DNA from: Thelonectria olida
Taxonomy: Eukaryota > Ascomycota > Sordariomycetes > Hypocreales > Nectriaceae
Assembly (NCBI GenBank): GCA_020736575.1
Contig: JAGPYM010000013.1
Span: forward strand, 976,640-1,040,639
Length of the DNA: 64,000 nt
Reading direction: 5' to 3'
How positions within the stretch are numbered: position 1 is the stretch's first letter; each line of letters opens with the position of its first letter. Below are positions 12,545 through 24,726 of this stretch, piece by piece. The position numbers were made by a program, and so were the translations under genes. The notes under the pieces are model-generated. The model had not been told where the DNA came from. It saw nothing but the letters and a program-made list of their open reading frames with translations, and ran no database searches.

Positions 12545-12990
12545 GGTGAAAGATGGATGGATGGGATAGGCCTCGTTTCCAGTGTGGCCGGAGAGACGGA
12601 GCCACAAGCGCCTAGTTGAACACTCTGGAATTGGGGACGCAGAGCAGTTGGACAAGAAAGATAAGGAAGAATTAAAAGTTAAACAAGCAATTTTGAATCA
12701 ATCGAAAAGAAAAAGTGCATGATGAAAGGATTTAAAAGGCATATAGGAATTCGCGTCGGCATTCTTTTCAAGTCCGACAGTTGGTTGCCAGCTGCTCCAC
12801 CATTCATCACAGGGGGGACAGATCCGGTGAGATTCGGACTCCCGCTCGGAGAGATGAGACAAAACATTGGCGATGGCTGTCAACTGGAGTCCCACTTCGC
12901 TCTTCCAGCAAAAGTCCGTAGTTGACAAGTTACATTGTTTGTTGGTGGGCACGCTCGCATTCGCAAAGGATGCGGACCCGTACAAACTGC

Positions 12991-13003
12991 AGCCGCTTAG
13001 TAA
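12991..13003 (-). promoter_or_regulatory. Yap1-like site TTACTAAGCGGCT
   Basis: On the minus strand the bases read TTACTAAGCGGCT. TTACTAA is the optimal Yap1 response element known from yeast and filamentous fungi. It lies about 450 bases upstream of the ABC transporter start. Confidence 0.45.
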
Positions 13004-13465
13004 CTGCACGTACCGGCTTTCGAGGGAGGGCAAAGCCAGATAAGATGGGATAAACTCCCCGGTGGAAAGAGGTGCATTTCGTCATTCCTGATCAAGCAAG
13101 TTTCGCTCGGACAAGGACACAGTTTCGTCCGTATATCCGTCGTCGGGTTGAATCAACAGTCCGAAAGGGACGGCACCTGAAGCGGCTGTGATGGAGGCTG
13201 AGATGTGTCACAAAGCTTAACGGTTCAAGATGCTTGGCCTCGCGCCCGCGTTTCGCTTCAGGCCGAAGAAAAGGACGGACGTGGTGACTGTCGGCGCCGA
13301 CCATGTCCGACGCAGAGGGGCGATGACGTCTTCAAAGCTTTGCGTTGTCTGCTTCAGGTCGTTGCGCTTGGGACACGATCTTTGAAATTTTCCGATGGTT
13401 CCAGGTGCCGATGCGCCACCAGTTCGATGATCAGGGTCCATCCCAGGGCTTGACGTTTTCATCTG

Positions 13466-13482
13466 CCGCTGACTAAGCGGAG
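13466..13482 (+). promoter_or_regulatory. Yap1-like site, copy 2
   Basis: The sequence is CCGCTGACTAAGCGGAG. It contains TGACTAA plus an inverted repeat CCGCT-N5-AGCGG. It matches copy 3 in 16 of 17 bases. Confidence 0.45.
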
Positions 13483-13714
13483 ACAATTTAGCCGAAGCGG
13501 TTCTTTGGCGCGATGCTGAGAGTCAACCTCGATCGATGCCACATGGAAACGGGGCCGCACATCCACAACCTTGTCATAGCGCTGCCGCCGACATGCTTGA
13601 ATTGACGAGCCCTTCCAATTTAACACTTTTGGGGCGTCCGAGGCACGAGCGTCACCAGCGCCGAGACACCCAAGACCCTTTGCGCCGCAGCTAGTCCCCT
13701 TTCGGTCGCAACAT

Positions 13715-13731
13715 CCGCTGACTAAGAGGAG
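13715..13731 (+). promoter_or_regulatory. Yap1-like site, copy 3
   Basis: The sequence is CCGCTGACTAAGAGGAG, one base different from the copy at 13466, and lies about 345 bases upstream of the regulator start. Confidence 0.45.
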
Positions 13732-14075
13732 CTCACTTCGCACAAACCGCTCGCTGCTCTTCTGTCCTGTCCCGCGGGATCCGCTGACGGCCTTCGGACT
13801 TTGTTCAACTCCATTTCTTCCGCTTTGAAGCAGACACATAATCAATCCGCATCAAGTCGTGTCAGCAGCCTGTCGCCCTCTGCCCAGCGCTTCCGGGCCA
13901 CCCCGGATTTTGGGCAAGAAGTTCAGGCCGACCCGTCAAGTTGACCGCTAAAACTGGGGGCGGTTGTCTTGACGTCTTTGCAGCCGTTGAAGCCAAAACC
14001 TCTTGTCGGTCTCGATTTGATTCACGTCGTGCCAACCCACCATTACTTAATCGGAAGGCCGACGCATTCGCAGCC

Positions 14076-16574
14076 ATGGTGCAGAAGCGAGCATGCGATG
14101 CCTGCCACAGAAGAAAGGTATGTGCCAGCCACTCCTACCAGGGACTCCTTCAATCTCCAGTCCTGTCTGAGCCTCCGTTCCATGCCTCAGTGTTACATGA
14201 GTATCCCTAACCCTATACCCTGAAAGAAAAGAAACTCCACACCCCAAGACCCTTAGCATCTGCCATGCCTCGATCCGTAGATCCATCGATCCATGGCTAT
14301 GTAAAGATGTATGGCTAGCTAACCTCCCACTCTACAAACAGATCCAATGTGATTCGACCGACCCAGAAACCCCCTGCAACTGGTGTGACCACCATGGGCT
14401 TGCCTGTACCTTTGACAGAGTGAGGGGTCGGAAGAAGAGAGCCAAGTCCAAGTAGGTTCATCAAGTCGGTATATGCTGATCTGATATTTAACCTTCCCCA
14501 AACATCAGCAGATGATCCTTGTCTAACATGTATCCCCCCGTCTCGTCAATCTAGGAACAAATTGAGTGTTGAACAGAGCTTTTCCGATCGACTTGGACGA
14601 ATCGAGGACGCCTTAGCACGGACTATTGCCCGTCAAGAGCAAGAGACTAATAACGCCTCATCCGCATCGTCTACCCCTACCCCTTCAGCTCCTCCCACCG
14701 TCTCGACCCCTTCTGTCACTCTAAGTGCCCCAGCATCAAACCCAGTAAGCCTCGGGGAGCAGTTTGCCGCTCATGAGTCGATACAATCGCCCTTCATCTC
14801 CACCCCCAGCAGTACCTTCAGTGCTGGCGCATCCTTTGGCCAGATTCACTATGGCGGATGCCACCTCGGGCAGATCAGCTCACATAATGGGATGCCCATC
14901 TTGTCTGAAGACGGCCAGAGATGGATCTCAGCTAGGACTGGCGAGGATGTGTCGTTCTCCAGGTTTCATCTGAGCTTCCAGCAAAGGGCTCTCCCCCCGA
15001 CCTTGTCACCTGAGCACTTTTACAGCTCAACCGGCGAACTCTATACGTTACCTCCTCGAGCCGTTGTTGAACAAGTCACCGAAGCTTTCCTCCGTTCCTC
15101 ATTTCGCCTTGTTTTCCCTGTCATTGATCGTGTTCTCTTCGAAGAAACTGTCAATTTTGCATACGAAGAATGTGATGGTCAGCCTTCATTGAACCGCATT
15201 AGCGCCAAGGGTTGCGTCCTTGCCTTCGTTTCTATCATGTGCCTTTTTCAGAACGCGTTAGACAATGTACCCCCAGTGGATGGGGATGCCTGTGCAGTCA
15301 AGGCGCACTACTTGTTGTCGGATGTCTTCGAAGACGCAAGTATTGTCAGTCTTCAGACTGTCTTCATGCTGGTAAGTGCTCTCACGAGTTTCATGAACAC
15401 TGCACACCTTGAAGTTCCTGCGTCACCCATTTTCTAACATAATTACATTCATGCTAGCATATGCATCAGACCTTTTCCGGCCGACTACAATCTGCAGCCA
15501 TGTTACACGCAATCGCTTGTCGTATCGTCTTCATGCTCGGCGGTCACACTGACAAGCCAATAAAGACGTCCGGTCCAGGAAATTCTCGCAAAGAGCGAGA
15601 GGCCCGACAGCTTCGACTATTATTTTGGTTGTGTTACGTATTCGACAAGGATATCGCGCTCCGGACCGGTCAGCCGCCTCTCATGTCGGGAGATTACTGC
15701 GATCTCACGTTGCCGGATAAGTACATGGAATGCTACTTGTATCTCCCAGATCTCAAGGAAGATTTAAGTGCAAGGCATACTCATGAGGACCTTACTCCCC
15801 ACCTACCCGGAGATCTACGACTAAGTTATCTGAAAGACAAGACATGTCGACTGCTATATTCTGTCCAAGCGCAGAAGAAGTCGGATGCTGAGATTCTACG
15901 TAATATTCGAGAGCTGGATGATGAGTTAGAGACGTGGAGGCTATCGATCCCTCCGGATTTTCGACCTACCCTGTCAATCACCGAAAAGAATCAGGTAATG
16001 ATGAAAGGCATGGAGCTCCCACGAAGCATGCGTCATATTGGCTTGCATCTGGAGTACCATCACCTCATGACTACAATTCACCGAGCGAGTGAGCGGTGCT
16101 ACACCGTTCAGGCAGAAAACAGTACAAAGGAAGGCGATTGGAATCTGGGCGTTCGGTCAAGCATCGCCCTCTCACTGGAAGCCAGTCGTTCCACACTCAT
16201 CTATTTGAGGGCTGCCGTCACTGGACTTGCCGGAGAGGCATTTTGGTGAGTAACGAGGCTAGCTGCCAACGCCCAAGTTGGACAAGACTAATAAGAATTC
16301 TAGGATTATTGTATTCTATCCCACGGCCGCCATCATGACCATTTTCCTCAATATTCTCAAGAACCCTTTAGAGCCGCAGGCCAAGCTCGACCTCGACCTA
16401 CTCAGCTCTGCAACCGATCTCGTCAGAAGCATGCCTGTGCGCAGACTCACACTGTACGAAATCGGTCACATCAAGATGGTCAACGAATTCGTTGCCGAGC
16501 TGATACGCCTTGGGAATTGCGCCATTTTAAAAGCAGATATAGAACGGAGGCGTCAAAACGAAACAACAGCGTGA
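14076..16574 (+). CDS. Zn2Cys6 transcription factor beside the ABC pump
   Basis: Nuclear regulator, five exons. Exon 1 encodes MVQKRACDACHRRK and an intron splits the zinc cluster; exon 2 resumes IQCDSTDPETPCNWC...LACTF, giving the C-x2-C-x6-C-x9-C-x2-C-x6-C spacing. A basic linker RGRKKRAKSK and a short heptad-like stretch (SDRLGRIEDALARTI) suggest a dimerisation helix. A Ser/Pro/Thr-rich region follows, then the fungal-specific middle homology region from about YTLPPRAVVEQVTEAF through the HAIACRIVFMLGGH and RRLFWLCYVFDKDIALRTGQPP-type motifs (here LRLLFWLCYVFDKDIALRTG), diagnostic of the Fungal_trans family. Later introns lie near 15.4 and 16.25 kb. Divergence from the pump suggests it regulates the pump, but this is not shown. 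Confidence 0.9.
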
Positions 16575-17144
16575 GTGATGTGTGAATTGGACTGGAGTCG
16601 TTTCAAAATTGGGGGCTGGAGTGATTGATAAGTTAGCGATGCTATGATACCACGGGCTATTTGGCCTCGGATGTTGGGATTGGTTGCTTGCGTGTAATAT
16701 ACTTAGCTACGCATGGTTCTTCGTCTTGGTCTATAAAAGAGTGATTCAGATTCAGATTCAGATGATATTAGCTTTCCGATATACCTGAAGCTACTGTTTC
16801 GGATGTAACATACCGTGCTTTATAAGGTACGGACCTGAATTAGCCGATGGCAGAGAGGTACTTGTAAAACTGAATGGGTATTATACCTTACGATGTTGTT
16901 GCTATGGTCTACACACCCGGGCACCTAGTTATTTGGGATGTCTGAATGCAATCAGCATACCTTTGAAGATTTCACGCTTGTAATTGTTTATAGAATGTTA
17001 TGGCTGCAATCATTGGGGTAGACAGGATTTAGGCCAGAACAACACGCTTCGGATGGCTCAAATTCGTTCGTTACAGGTATCAAACCCAACGACGAATAAA
17101 ATACAAGGTGCTGTTAGGTATCTTCAATCTAACAGATCAAAATT
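16575..17144. other. Intergenic between convergent regulators
   Basis: It holds the facing 3' flanks of two transcription-factor genes. A short GATTCA-type triplicate (GATTCAGATTCAGATTCAG) lies at about 16744. No gene is seen. Confidence 0.5.
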
Positions 17145-19423
17145 TCAAGTCAGCATCAAGCTGTCTCCACTACTCGCAACGATGCGTCGCCACGAGCTCA
17201 TCAACTGTCCGTTTGAAGACGGGCCCTGCTTCCAAACCTCATGGACAGTCTGAATCCCTGTTCTCACAGCCTCAATACCGTAAACGGACACGTTTGCATA
17301 CCACTCTCTGAAGCGTTCCTGGTGCTGCGACTCAAAAGCCTCGGTAGCGCCGATGAAGGCGGGCCAGAAGAGCGGCGCAGCCAGAATCTTAGTCTCCGTT
17401 TTAATACGCTCGATGGCTTCAATGCTGTCGAGAATGGTCTCGACGTAGTGTCGTAGATAGCGATGGCCGAGTAGACGAATGCTCTGAGAAAAGTATATGA
17501 TAAGTGCGTTGTGGAAGGCTTTCGTTTGGTGGTATATGATTTTAGCACTGATTCCTGTGTTGGCTTCTCGGCATCGCTTGAGACGCTGCTCCAGCGGCCA
17601 ATCCATAATGTCCTTCTCAAGCTCGTCACATAGCTTGTCTAAGGACTCCGAGATGTGGAACATTTTTGTCGTCTCGCGCTCACGCTCAACCTGGTCTATC
17701 AGTTCGATGGCTTCCTTGAGCATGATGAGTAGGCTCTGAGGTATGCCATATATGCATTCGTATGCTGCCATTTCAGCTGCTGGATCCCGGGGCTTTTGTT
17801 CTTCTGCCTCCATGGGGACCTTTGATGAGGGTGACTCCTCGTCCTCGAGGAATAGATGCTTACGAGGGGCGGTAGGTTGAGGCCGAGAGGACTTATGGGT
17901 GCCAAAGAAGGACGAAAATCGTGGTCCACTTCCCTCCGGTCGCTTGATTGAAGTGCTTTCATGAATCACTCGAAGATACAAGTATATGCGGTGCAAGGTG
18001 TGAGCTTTCCTCGAGAAGTGAAACTTGCGGGCGGTCATATGTCGGATGAGCTGCTCGGCACCGTCTAGGTGAACACTACAAGTATTTGTCTCACCACACA
18101 TTACCTTAACAAAGGTTAGTCATACAGGACCAAATGTACCATGTTATCAAGCAAGGAACATACGTTAATCGTGATCATGGACAGCATCGTAGCTAGGAAC
18201 TCTTTATACTTTGGCGGCTCTTTGGCATAGAGGTCGAGCTCCACCCCCTGCTTCAGGAGCAAAATGGCGTCGTACCGATGTCTTGAAGCGATAATGGACC
18301 ACTTTTTGCCGTCCTCCTCTTTATTTTGAGCACGGAGATCATTCGAAAGGTAAAAGGCACTGATGGAGAGCAGCGCGTTCTTCAGGGCATCCCGTATTCT
18401 GGTCGTCTCGCCCCCAAAACTGAGTTCGCCTGCGCCTTGGAGGACCCGAGGCAGGTGGATAGTCTTCCACGGGCTCTTCCCATTATCTATTACACAAAAT
18501 AGATTGACCACTTTGTTCATGTAGTGGCACATCAAAAAGCGTTCTTGCTGGGGGACAATATTGGGCGAAAGAGACCGAAAATGAGACGGTATCAACTGCC
18601 ATGAGTTTTCCGGCGTTGATGCCTTGGGTAAGTTCGAATCATCTTGCATGTGGGAAGCATCTTGGCGAAGAGCAGGGTCGACGGCGATGTCGGTCTGGTT
18701 AGTCTCTTGCTGCTGAGAGAACTCGAGAGGGTTCAATTGCAATTGGCTGGTTTGCAGACTGCACAAGTCCCATGCGGCAGCTGTCTCCGAGTAGGAAGGC
18801 GAATCGAACGTCTCGAGCGGTTCTAGGAAGCCAGGGACTGAACCGGCAGTGAAATCAAGATTTTGGCCGACATGATGGTCTACCAGGTTGGTCCCCTGCG
18901 GATGATCTGCAGGGGCAGGTTGTTGCAGTCCAAAGACGCCAAAATTCTGTATGTTGGCACAGACATATTCCCCGTTGAATGAGGTGCAGCTGGGTTCAAG
19001 GGAGTCGATGACGCGAAGGATGCCATCAACCTGACCCCAGCTCAGGATGGACTTTGGGGGCTCTGCTTCCAGAATTAGCAATTCAAGATGCTTTTCTTCT
19101 GGCTTATGCATCAATTCTGGAGAAAGGGAGTGGGCCTCACCAGCGGGTATGTGACGGCGTAGGGCATGTTTTGGCGGAGGGGGTATCTCGGAGCGAGGAC
19201 GAGACTTATCCAGAGTCTCGGGGGCGAGCCACTGGAGGCGAGAACCATAGCCTTCGCAGTTGATGCACTTGTCGCGACACTGCCGACAGTGAGGCTTGCC
19301 CTCGTCACATTTGATCTTCCTTGCTCGGCATGTCCAGCAACCAGTGAAGGTCTTTGTGCGCTTGCGACTGCGGGTGACGATGGTTGTGGAGGCCGGAGAT
19401 GGGGTTGACTTTGGGGTCGGCAT
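17145..19423 (-). CDS. Zn2Cys6 transcription factor, Fungal_trans_2 type
   Basis: Two exons joined across an intron at about 18105-18165 (GTATGT donor, AAG acceptor). The N-terminal zinc cluster reads GCWTCRARKIKCDEGKPHC then RQC and INCEGY, i.e. C-x2-C-x6-C-x6-C-x2-C-x6-C, preceded by basic SRKRTKTF. The rest has the organisation of ARCA/UGA3-like regulators: a long unstructured middle, then a region with QERFLMCHYMNKVVNLF and AFYLSNDLR, then a helical C-terminal half. I start at MPTPKSTP (19423); the open frame continues to a Met at 19759, but that part is low complexity and crosses the promoter. It is divergent from the class II aldolase gene across 743 bases, so it may regulate that gene (inference). 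Confidence 0.88.
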
Positions 19424-20166
19424 TATGGGGCCATGCCTTGTCGGAAACGCTCTGAGCAGGTTATTGCGACCTGCATGAGAGGATGAGAGAACAAGGCCCA
19501 ACTGTGGCAGGCACCGGGGCAGAGGCGGAAGCAGAAGCAGCGGAGGGAGATGGGGGACTTGGAATGCGCGAGCTGGTGTGAGGTTAGAAATAAGCTGCCC
19601 AAGAAAAGGGAAATTCAAAGCGTGAGATGATGGAGAAGGATCCAATGGAAATGGAAGGAGACGTGCTGGTGTTCCTTCCGGTTGCCACCAATGATCGGCT
19701 CGACCCCGCAATTCTGCGAGGTCCCTATCATTTAGCGTTAGACACCTACACGCGACCACTGTACTTTAGTAGCCAGCCACTGATTGAGGCCCAGAAGCTC
19801 GCTAGAGAACGCCACCTCATGCCGCACTACAAGTTTCAAACGGAAGGCAACCGCGAGAACTTCGTCTCGGTTCACGCCAACGCCTCAGTTCCGAGAATGG
19901 CCACCACCTCTTTTCAACGCCGGGTTCTGTTCCGATCCATGTTTGTTACGTCAATAATGTTTCTGCGGCACATGGCGGCTCAGTTTGCACCTTCTCCACG
20001 TAATGGCGCATGTGCCGGGTGCCTGGCTGACGGTTTAGGAAAGTCTTTGAGGACTTTAAGAGATCTTATCTTCACCAGGTCGCAACCTGTACATCTTCCA
20101 TCTTCAACATCAACGATACACAAACGAAAACAATACAGTCTTTGATACCAATCTCGATCGTTCATC
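19424..20166. promoter_or_regulatory. Divergent regulator / aldolase promoter
   Basis: 743 bases between a Zn2Cys6 factor (minus) and a class II aldolase-family gene (plus). A plus frame at 19627-20145 is open but has no recognisable features and ends just before the aldolase start. I could not define a repeated motif, and the Yap1-like motif of the ABC promoter is not seen here. Confidence 0.4.
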
Positions 20167-21225
20167 ATGTCCACCACCACTACCACTACTCAGACCGCTG
20201 AGCTCAAGGTCGAGGCGTCCACTCCGCTCTCGACCACTCCCCAGGAGCACGCCAAGGAGGAGCCAGTCGACGAGACAAACAAGACGGCAACGGACGAAAC
20301 CACCAACCTTTCCGCCCTGGCCACTGGAGGCTACGAGTTCCCCGGAATCCCCAAGATCGACGACCCCTACAAGAAGCGTCAATGGCAGCTCGAACACATG
20401 GCTGGTGCCTTCAGAGTGTTTGCCCGAAAGGGATACTGCGAGGGCACCAGCGGTCACATTAGTGTGCGCGACCCTGTGGACCCCAGCACCTTTTGGATCA
20501 ACCCGTAAGTTGTTTCTATTCTTGTGTCTCTTTCTACGTGCGGCTTCTGACTCGTGGTGCCGGCAGTATGGGAGTCCATTTCGGCATGCTCAAGGCCAGT
20601 GATATGGTGCATATCGACGAGCAGGGTCAGGTCATTGGCGGCAACAAGACTGCCGTAAACGCCGCCGGCTTCATGATCCATAGCGCCATTCACCGTGCCC
20701 GTCCCGACCTTAACGCTGCCTGCCACACCCACTCCAAGTATGGTAAGGCCTGGGCTACCTTTGGCCTACCTCTTGATATCATCAGCCAGGATACCTGCAA
20801 CTTCTGGGGTACACAAGCCGTCTATAAGTCATTTGGTGGTGTCGTCCTGCTCGAGGAAGAGGGCGAGAACATTGCCAAGGCCCTTGGCGATAAGGGGCGT
20901 GCTATTGTGCTTCAGAACCACGGTATCCTGACCGCCGGTGGCACCGTTGATGAGGCCGCTTACCTCTATACCCTGATGGAGCGTTCTTGCGAGGTCCAAT
21001 TGATGGTCGAGGCCACCGACCTTCCTAAGAAATATGTGGGCGAGAAGGAGGCCGAGTTTACCGCCAAAGTGAACGCCGACGCCGTGAGTGCAAACATTCC
21101 CGTGCATTGATGTTTATTGAAACAGTTTCTAACCAACCATGAAGGAAACCCTTTACACCGAATTCCAGCCTGACTTCGAGTACGAGATCTGGAAGTCCAA
21201 TGGCGAGCTTTGCAAGGGAGAATAA
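20167..21225 (+). CDS. Class II aldolase/adducin-family protein
   Basis: Three exons, about 305 residues. The first 60 residues are Thr/Glu-rich and probably disordered. The class II aldolase fold follows: EGTSGHISVRDP (phosphate-binding loop), the zinc ligands in CHTHSKYG (H-x-H), and a third His in LQNHGILTAGGTVDEA. Bacterial relatives cleave or epimerise sugar phosphates such as fuculose-1-phosphate, but many fungal members have no known substrate. The residues that bind metal are all present, so it is probably an active metal-dependent lyase or decarboxylase-like enzyme. The last intron precedes the short tail ETLYTEFQPDFEYEIWKS. The next gene downstream on the same strand is a 2-hydroxy-acid oxidase. 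Confidence 0.9.
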
Positions 21226-22381
21226 GCGCAAGGAGATTTGTGGTGCTGCTTTCATTTGTCTGTGATTTGCGACTCATGCTCGCCATCTGCTCGAGCTCAC
21301 ATTGGAAAAGCGAAGAACCCGACAGAAATAGTGTCTGGGATGAACTTGGATGATATTATGTAGTTTGATTGAATACATACATTTTTTTTTTTTTGCATAC
21401 CGATTTGGTCAATCTGATTCGAGTTGCGTGCGAACAGACTTAGACGGTTGAGGTCAGTGTCGCCATGAAGATATCCCACCTCGTCTCGTAGGTCACGTCT
21501 GGACATTGTAGCCCTCAAGGTAATATCTTGTTTGCACTACGATGCATATCTTGGGTGCCATGATACGGTTGTTTACGAGTTCAAGGGTGACACTCGACAA
21601 ATTAGCTTCAGGCACTTCAATACAACCCTTTATCTAGGGTAGGCGACTTCCGAAAGGGCGTTGGCTCCGTCGATTATCTAATCCGCCCACACTCACGAAA
21701 CCAAACTCAATGGACGCAACCGAACCCGGCACCGAAAGCTCGGAGATGAGAAAAATGCGGGGAAGAGCTCATGAGTACGTTCATTTCAATCTTGGTGATT
21801 ATTATCTAATTAACTAACGGCTAGAAAGAGCGATAGGAATCGAGAGGATATGACAACTCACCCCCCACAGGGTCCCTTCGAGATCCCAACACCGCGATTC
21901 AGGGTCTCATGACCACATCCACCTTTCCCGAATAGCCACACAAGATAAGCAGATTCCCACCAAGAGCCGAGTCCTGCGGCATGCGACAGCGAAGCGCTAG
22001 TCCTGCTTCGCCGATAGCAGAGATAGGCGCGGTGGGGGCTTCACATGGCTCCCCAAGATTGAAGTCGAACTGACTCTCGAGCCACACGATAGGTCGACTA
22101 GATCCGGAGCCGAAACTTGTCATGAACCCCACCCAAAGCGACCAGGAGCTCCGGATTGAAAATGATGCCCTTGGAACTTTTTGGACCATATTGAGACCTG
22201 TCGAGCTCTTCAGCTTCTCCCCGTCGTTACGAGCTGCTCAACAAAAAACTGTCAGGTCTCGTTGTACAATATTGTTGCGGTTTGTCTTATCGTTTGCGTG
22301 TAGCGAGTCTTTCACCGTCACCTGGCCGCTTCTTGAACCAATTCGTCTTCTTTCGCCACTAGATTCCCTCAAACTCTTATC
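21226..22381. other. Intergenic upstream of the 2-hydroxy-acid oxidase
   Basis: A T10 run occurs at about 21383. A plus frame at 22122-22460 overlaps the start of the next gene in another frame and I take it as chance. No RNA gene is seen. Confidence 0.5.
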
Positions 22382-23884
22382 ATGGCAAACCGTGGTGCAA
22401 GCTATGATCCGCAGGTGCACAGCATCAAGGATCTGGAACGACTTGGGTCCGAGAGGTTGACCCGGACGACAAGGGGTGGGTCGCTCATCTCATGCCATTG
22501 ATCATCGCGGCTTCACGATTGACGATGAACGAAAGTCGTGGAACGAAAAGCTGATAAGGGCTGTAGAGTATTACAATGAGGGCGCCATGGATCTCATCAC
22601 GTTGCGGGAGAACGAGTCGTCCTACGATCGCTACAAAATCCTCCCCAGGGTCCTGCGAGACCTCACCCACCTCGATACCAGCACCACCATCTTCGACACC
22701 AAGGTTTCGTTCCCCTTTGGCTTTTCGCCGACCGCCATGCAGCAGCTGGCCCACCACGACGGAGAAGTCGGAACATCCAAGGCCGCTGCTGCCATGGGCG
22801 TTCCCATGGGCCTTTCGTGCTACTCCACCATTGCCCTCGAGGAGGTCATTGCCCACGGCAAGGGGAACCCGTACGCGATGCAGCTGAGTCTGCTCAAGAA
22901 TAAAGAGGCTTCAGCCGTGATGATCAAGAGAGCAGAGAGTGAGAGAAGCCTGTAACGAGAGACACGATGGCCTACAGGACTTTAGCTAACTCGAGCTTCA
23001 GAGGCCGGATTCAAAGCCCTCCTCCTGACGCTTGACGCCCCTTGGCTGGGGAGGAGATTGAACGAGTACCGCAACAAATTTGGCGTGCCCAAGGGCATGG
23101 AGTATCCTAACCTCTATCCCGGCGTGGACGTCACCAACCTCGAGGATGGCGATGATTCAATGGCCTACGGTTCGTTACACGCAATTACCTGGTTACAGGA
23201 TAATCCCTGACCGGCTTCTTTAGACTCGGAGATTGAGTGGGGTGAGCTCATGCAGTTCGTCCGCAAAACCACCAAGATGCAAGTATGGGGAAAGGGAAGT
23301 GAGTGGAGATGCCCATGGAGCCAACTTACATGAGTTCTGATTACTTACTCTGTATGCAGTCTACACTGTTCAGGATGCCGAGCTCGCCATCAAGCACGGA
23401 TTCGACGGCATCATCATCTCCAACCACGGCGGCCGACAGCTCGACACCGTCCCCGCGACTCTCGATATTCTCCGTGAAATTGCCCCCGTCGCCAAGGGCC
23501 GCATCGACATTGCCATCGATGGAGGAATTCGCCGTGGCACTGACATTTTCAAGGCGCTAGCTTTGGGAGCCGATTTCTGTTTTGCCGGTCGACCCGCGAT
23601 TTGGGGTCTGGCCGTAAGTCAAATTCCATGCTATTGTTTCCCGAGACGTTCACAAGACTGACTTTGTCTTTTTGCAGTACAACGGAACTGAGGGCGCGCA
23701 CCTGGCTCTCAAGCTGCTTTACGACGAGTTCAAGACTTGCATGGCACTGGCTGGGTACGTCGATTTCGCGGGCATCTATTGTTGAACCACGGCTAACAAA
23801 CAAACAAGGTGCCGAAATGTCAAGGAAATCTCCAAGGAGTACCTCTCCCTCCTTCAGCCAAATGGTCTTCTGTCAAAATTGTGA
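22382..23884 (+). CDS. FMN-dependent 2-hydroxy-acid oxidase/dehydrogenase
   Basis: Seven exons give a complete FMN_dh-family protein. Start is ATG at 22382 ([11 protein letters not shown]). The catalytic features are in order: Tyr pair in [24 protein letters not shown] (FMN loop), [11 protein letters not shown], Lys in VWGKGIYT, the catalytic His in SNHGGRQLD, and the phosphate-binding end [18 protein letters not shown] followed by GRPAIWGLA. Family members oxidise L-lactate, glycolate or longer 2-hydroxy acids to 2-oxo acids. No heme domain precedes it, so it is not a cytochrome b2, and the C-terminus lacks a clear peroxisomal SKL signal (it ends LLSKL). The 7 exons all keep frame, including AAG acceptors, which argues that the gene is intact. 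Confidence 0.9.
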
Positions 23885-24726
23885 TTGGCTTTTTTCGTTT
23901 TGAAAGGAAAGCATGATTGTACACATTGACTTGGGAATAGAACGGAAGTGATTTGGGCTTAGAACGGAAGTGAGTTGGGTGCACGCAATACTACGAGTAT
24001 TGCTATTTAAGCAGCATCACATAGTTGAAAATATGGTGTGATAGTGAATTCTCCAGTCTGGCTTTCACCTGCTTGAAGCCGTCGATGTTGTAGGTTGGGC
24101 TAAGCCAATGGTTCAATTGAAGTAGCGATTCGCGCAACAATCAAGCCACAAACAAGCCATATTTGCTCGATTCCGGGACATCTTACTTAGTAATTCTTCC
24201 TTTTGTTATGGACAAGCAGGCAGCGTGAAAAGAATAACCAAATGACCCAAGACTCTAGGAAGCCAAAGGCGTGAAACGGAAGGATAACAATAACAGAAGC
24301 GAGTTCCCGAGCCAAGACCTGGACCAGTCACCTCAAAAGACCCAAAAGCTTAGGAATAAGCGGCATATCTTTTCAATCTGGCTATAGATAAGAGAGAGAT
24401 TTCTATCGTTATGTCAAACGCTCGAAGTCTGGGTCCCATGTCCAGTTCTATGACTACCTAGCTGTTCAGTCGAACACGTCAGAGAGGTCAGTTCCTCCCA
24501 GGGCATCCTATCACTATCACATCGCATCACCGATGTTGAAAATTGACCTCCCTTGGCAACTCCTCCATCGTGTGCTTTCATAGCACCTACAAACATCACC
24601 GACGTGGCTGAGAGCCAAAGGAGCGTTGACAAGATCAAGGCCCAGAGGGCGATGGCAAAGGCAGACTATACGTCGCTGTTAGTACGAGGGGCACCCGACC
24701 GTTGTGACTCATTCTCACCACGGACA
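23885..24726. other. Intergenic, no confident gene
   Basis: It is moderately AT-rich to about 24400. A minus frame at 24414-24638 includes a hydrophobic stretch (STLLWLSATSVMFVGAM) after a possible acceptor TATAG near 24671. It could be an exon of the small membrane ORF next to it, but the frames do not join. Confidence 0.35.

Larger units (their letters stand above)
12545..14075. promoter_or_regulatory. Divergent ABC transporter / regulator promoter
   Basis: 1.5 kb with no gene, between the pump (minus) and the Zn2Cys6 factor (plus). It contains three copies of a motif with core T(T/G)ACTAAG(C/A)GG, listed separately, and a partial copy CCGCTGACGG at 13781-13790. The core TTACTAA/TGACTAA is the known binding site of Yap1-type bZIP factors in fungi, and the CGG beside it is the half-site used by Zn2Cys6 factors. 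Control of the pump through these sites is inference. Confidence 0.5.

Noticed and set aside
19627..20145. Plus frame of 172 codons between the regulator and the aldolase gene
   Set aside because: It lacks recognisable motifs, lies in the divergent promoter and ends just before the aldolase start.
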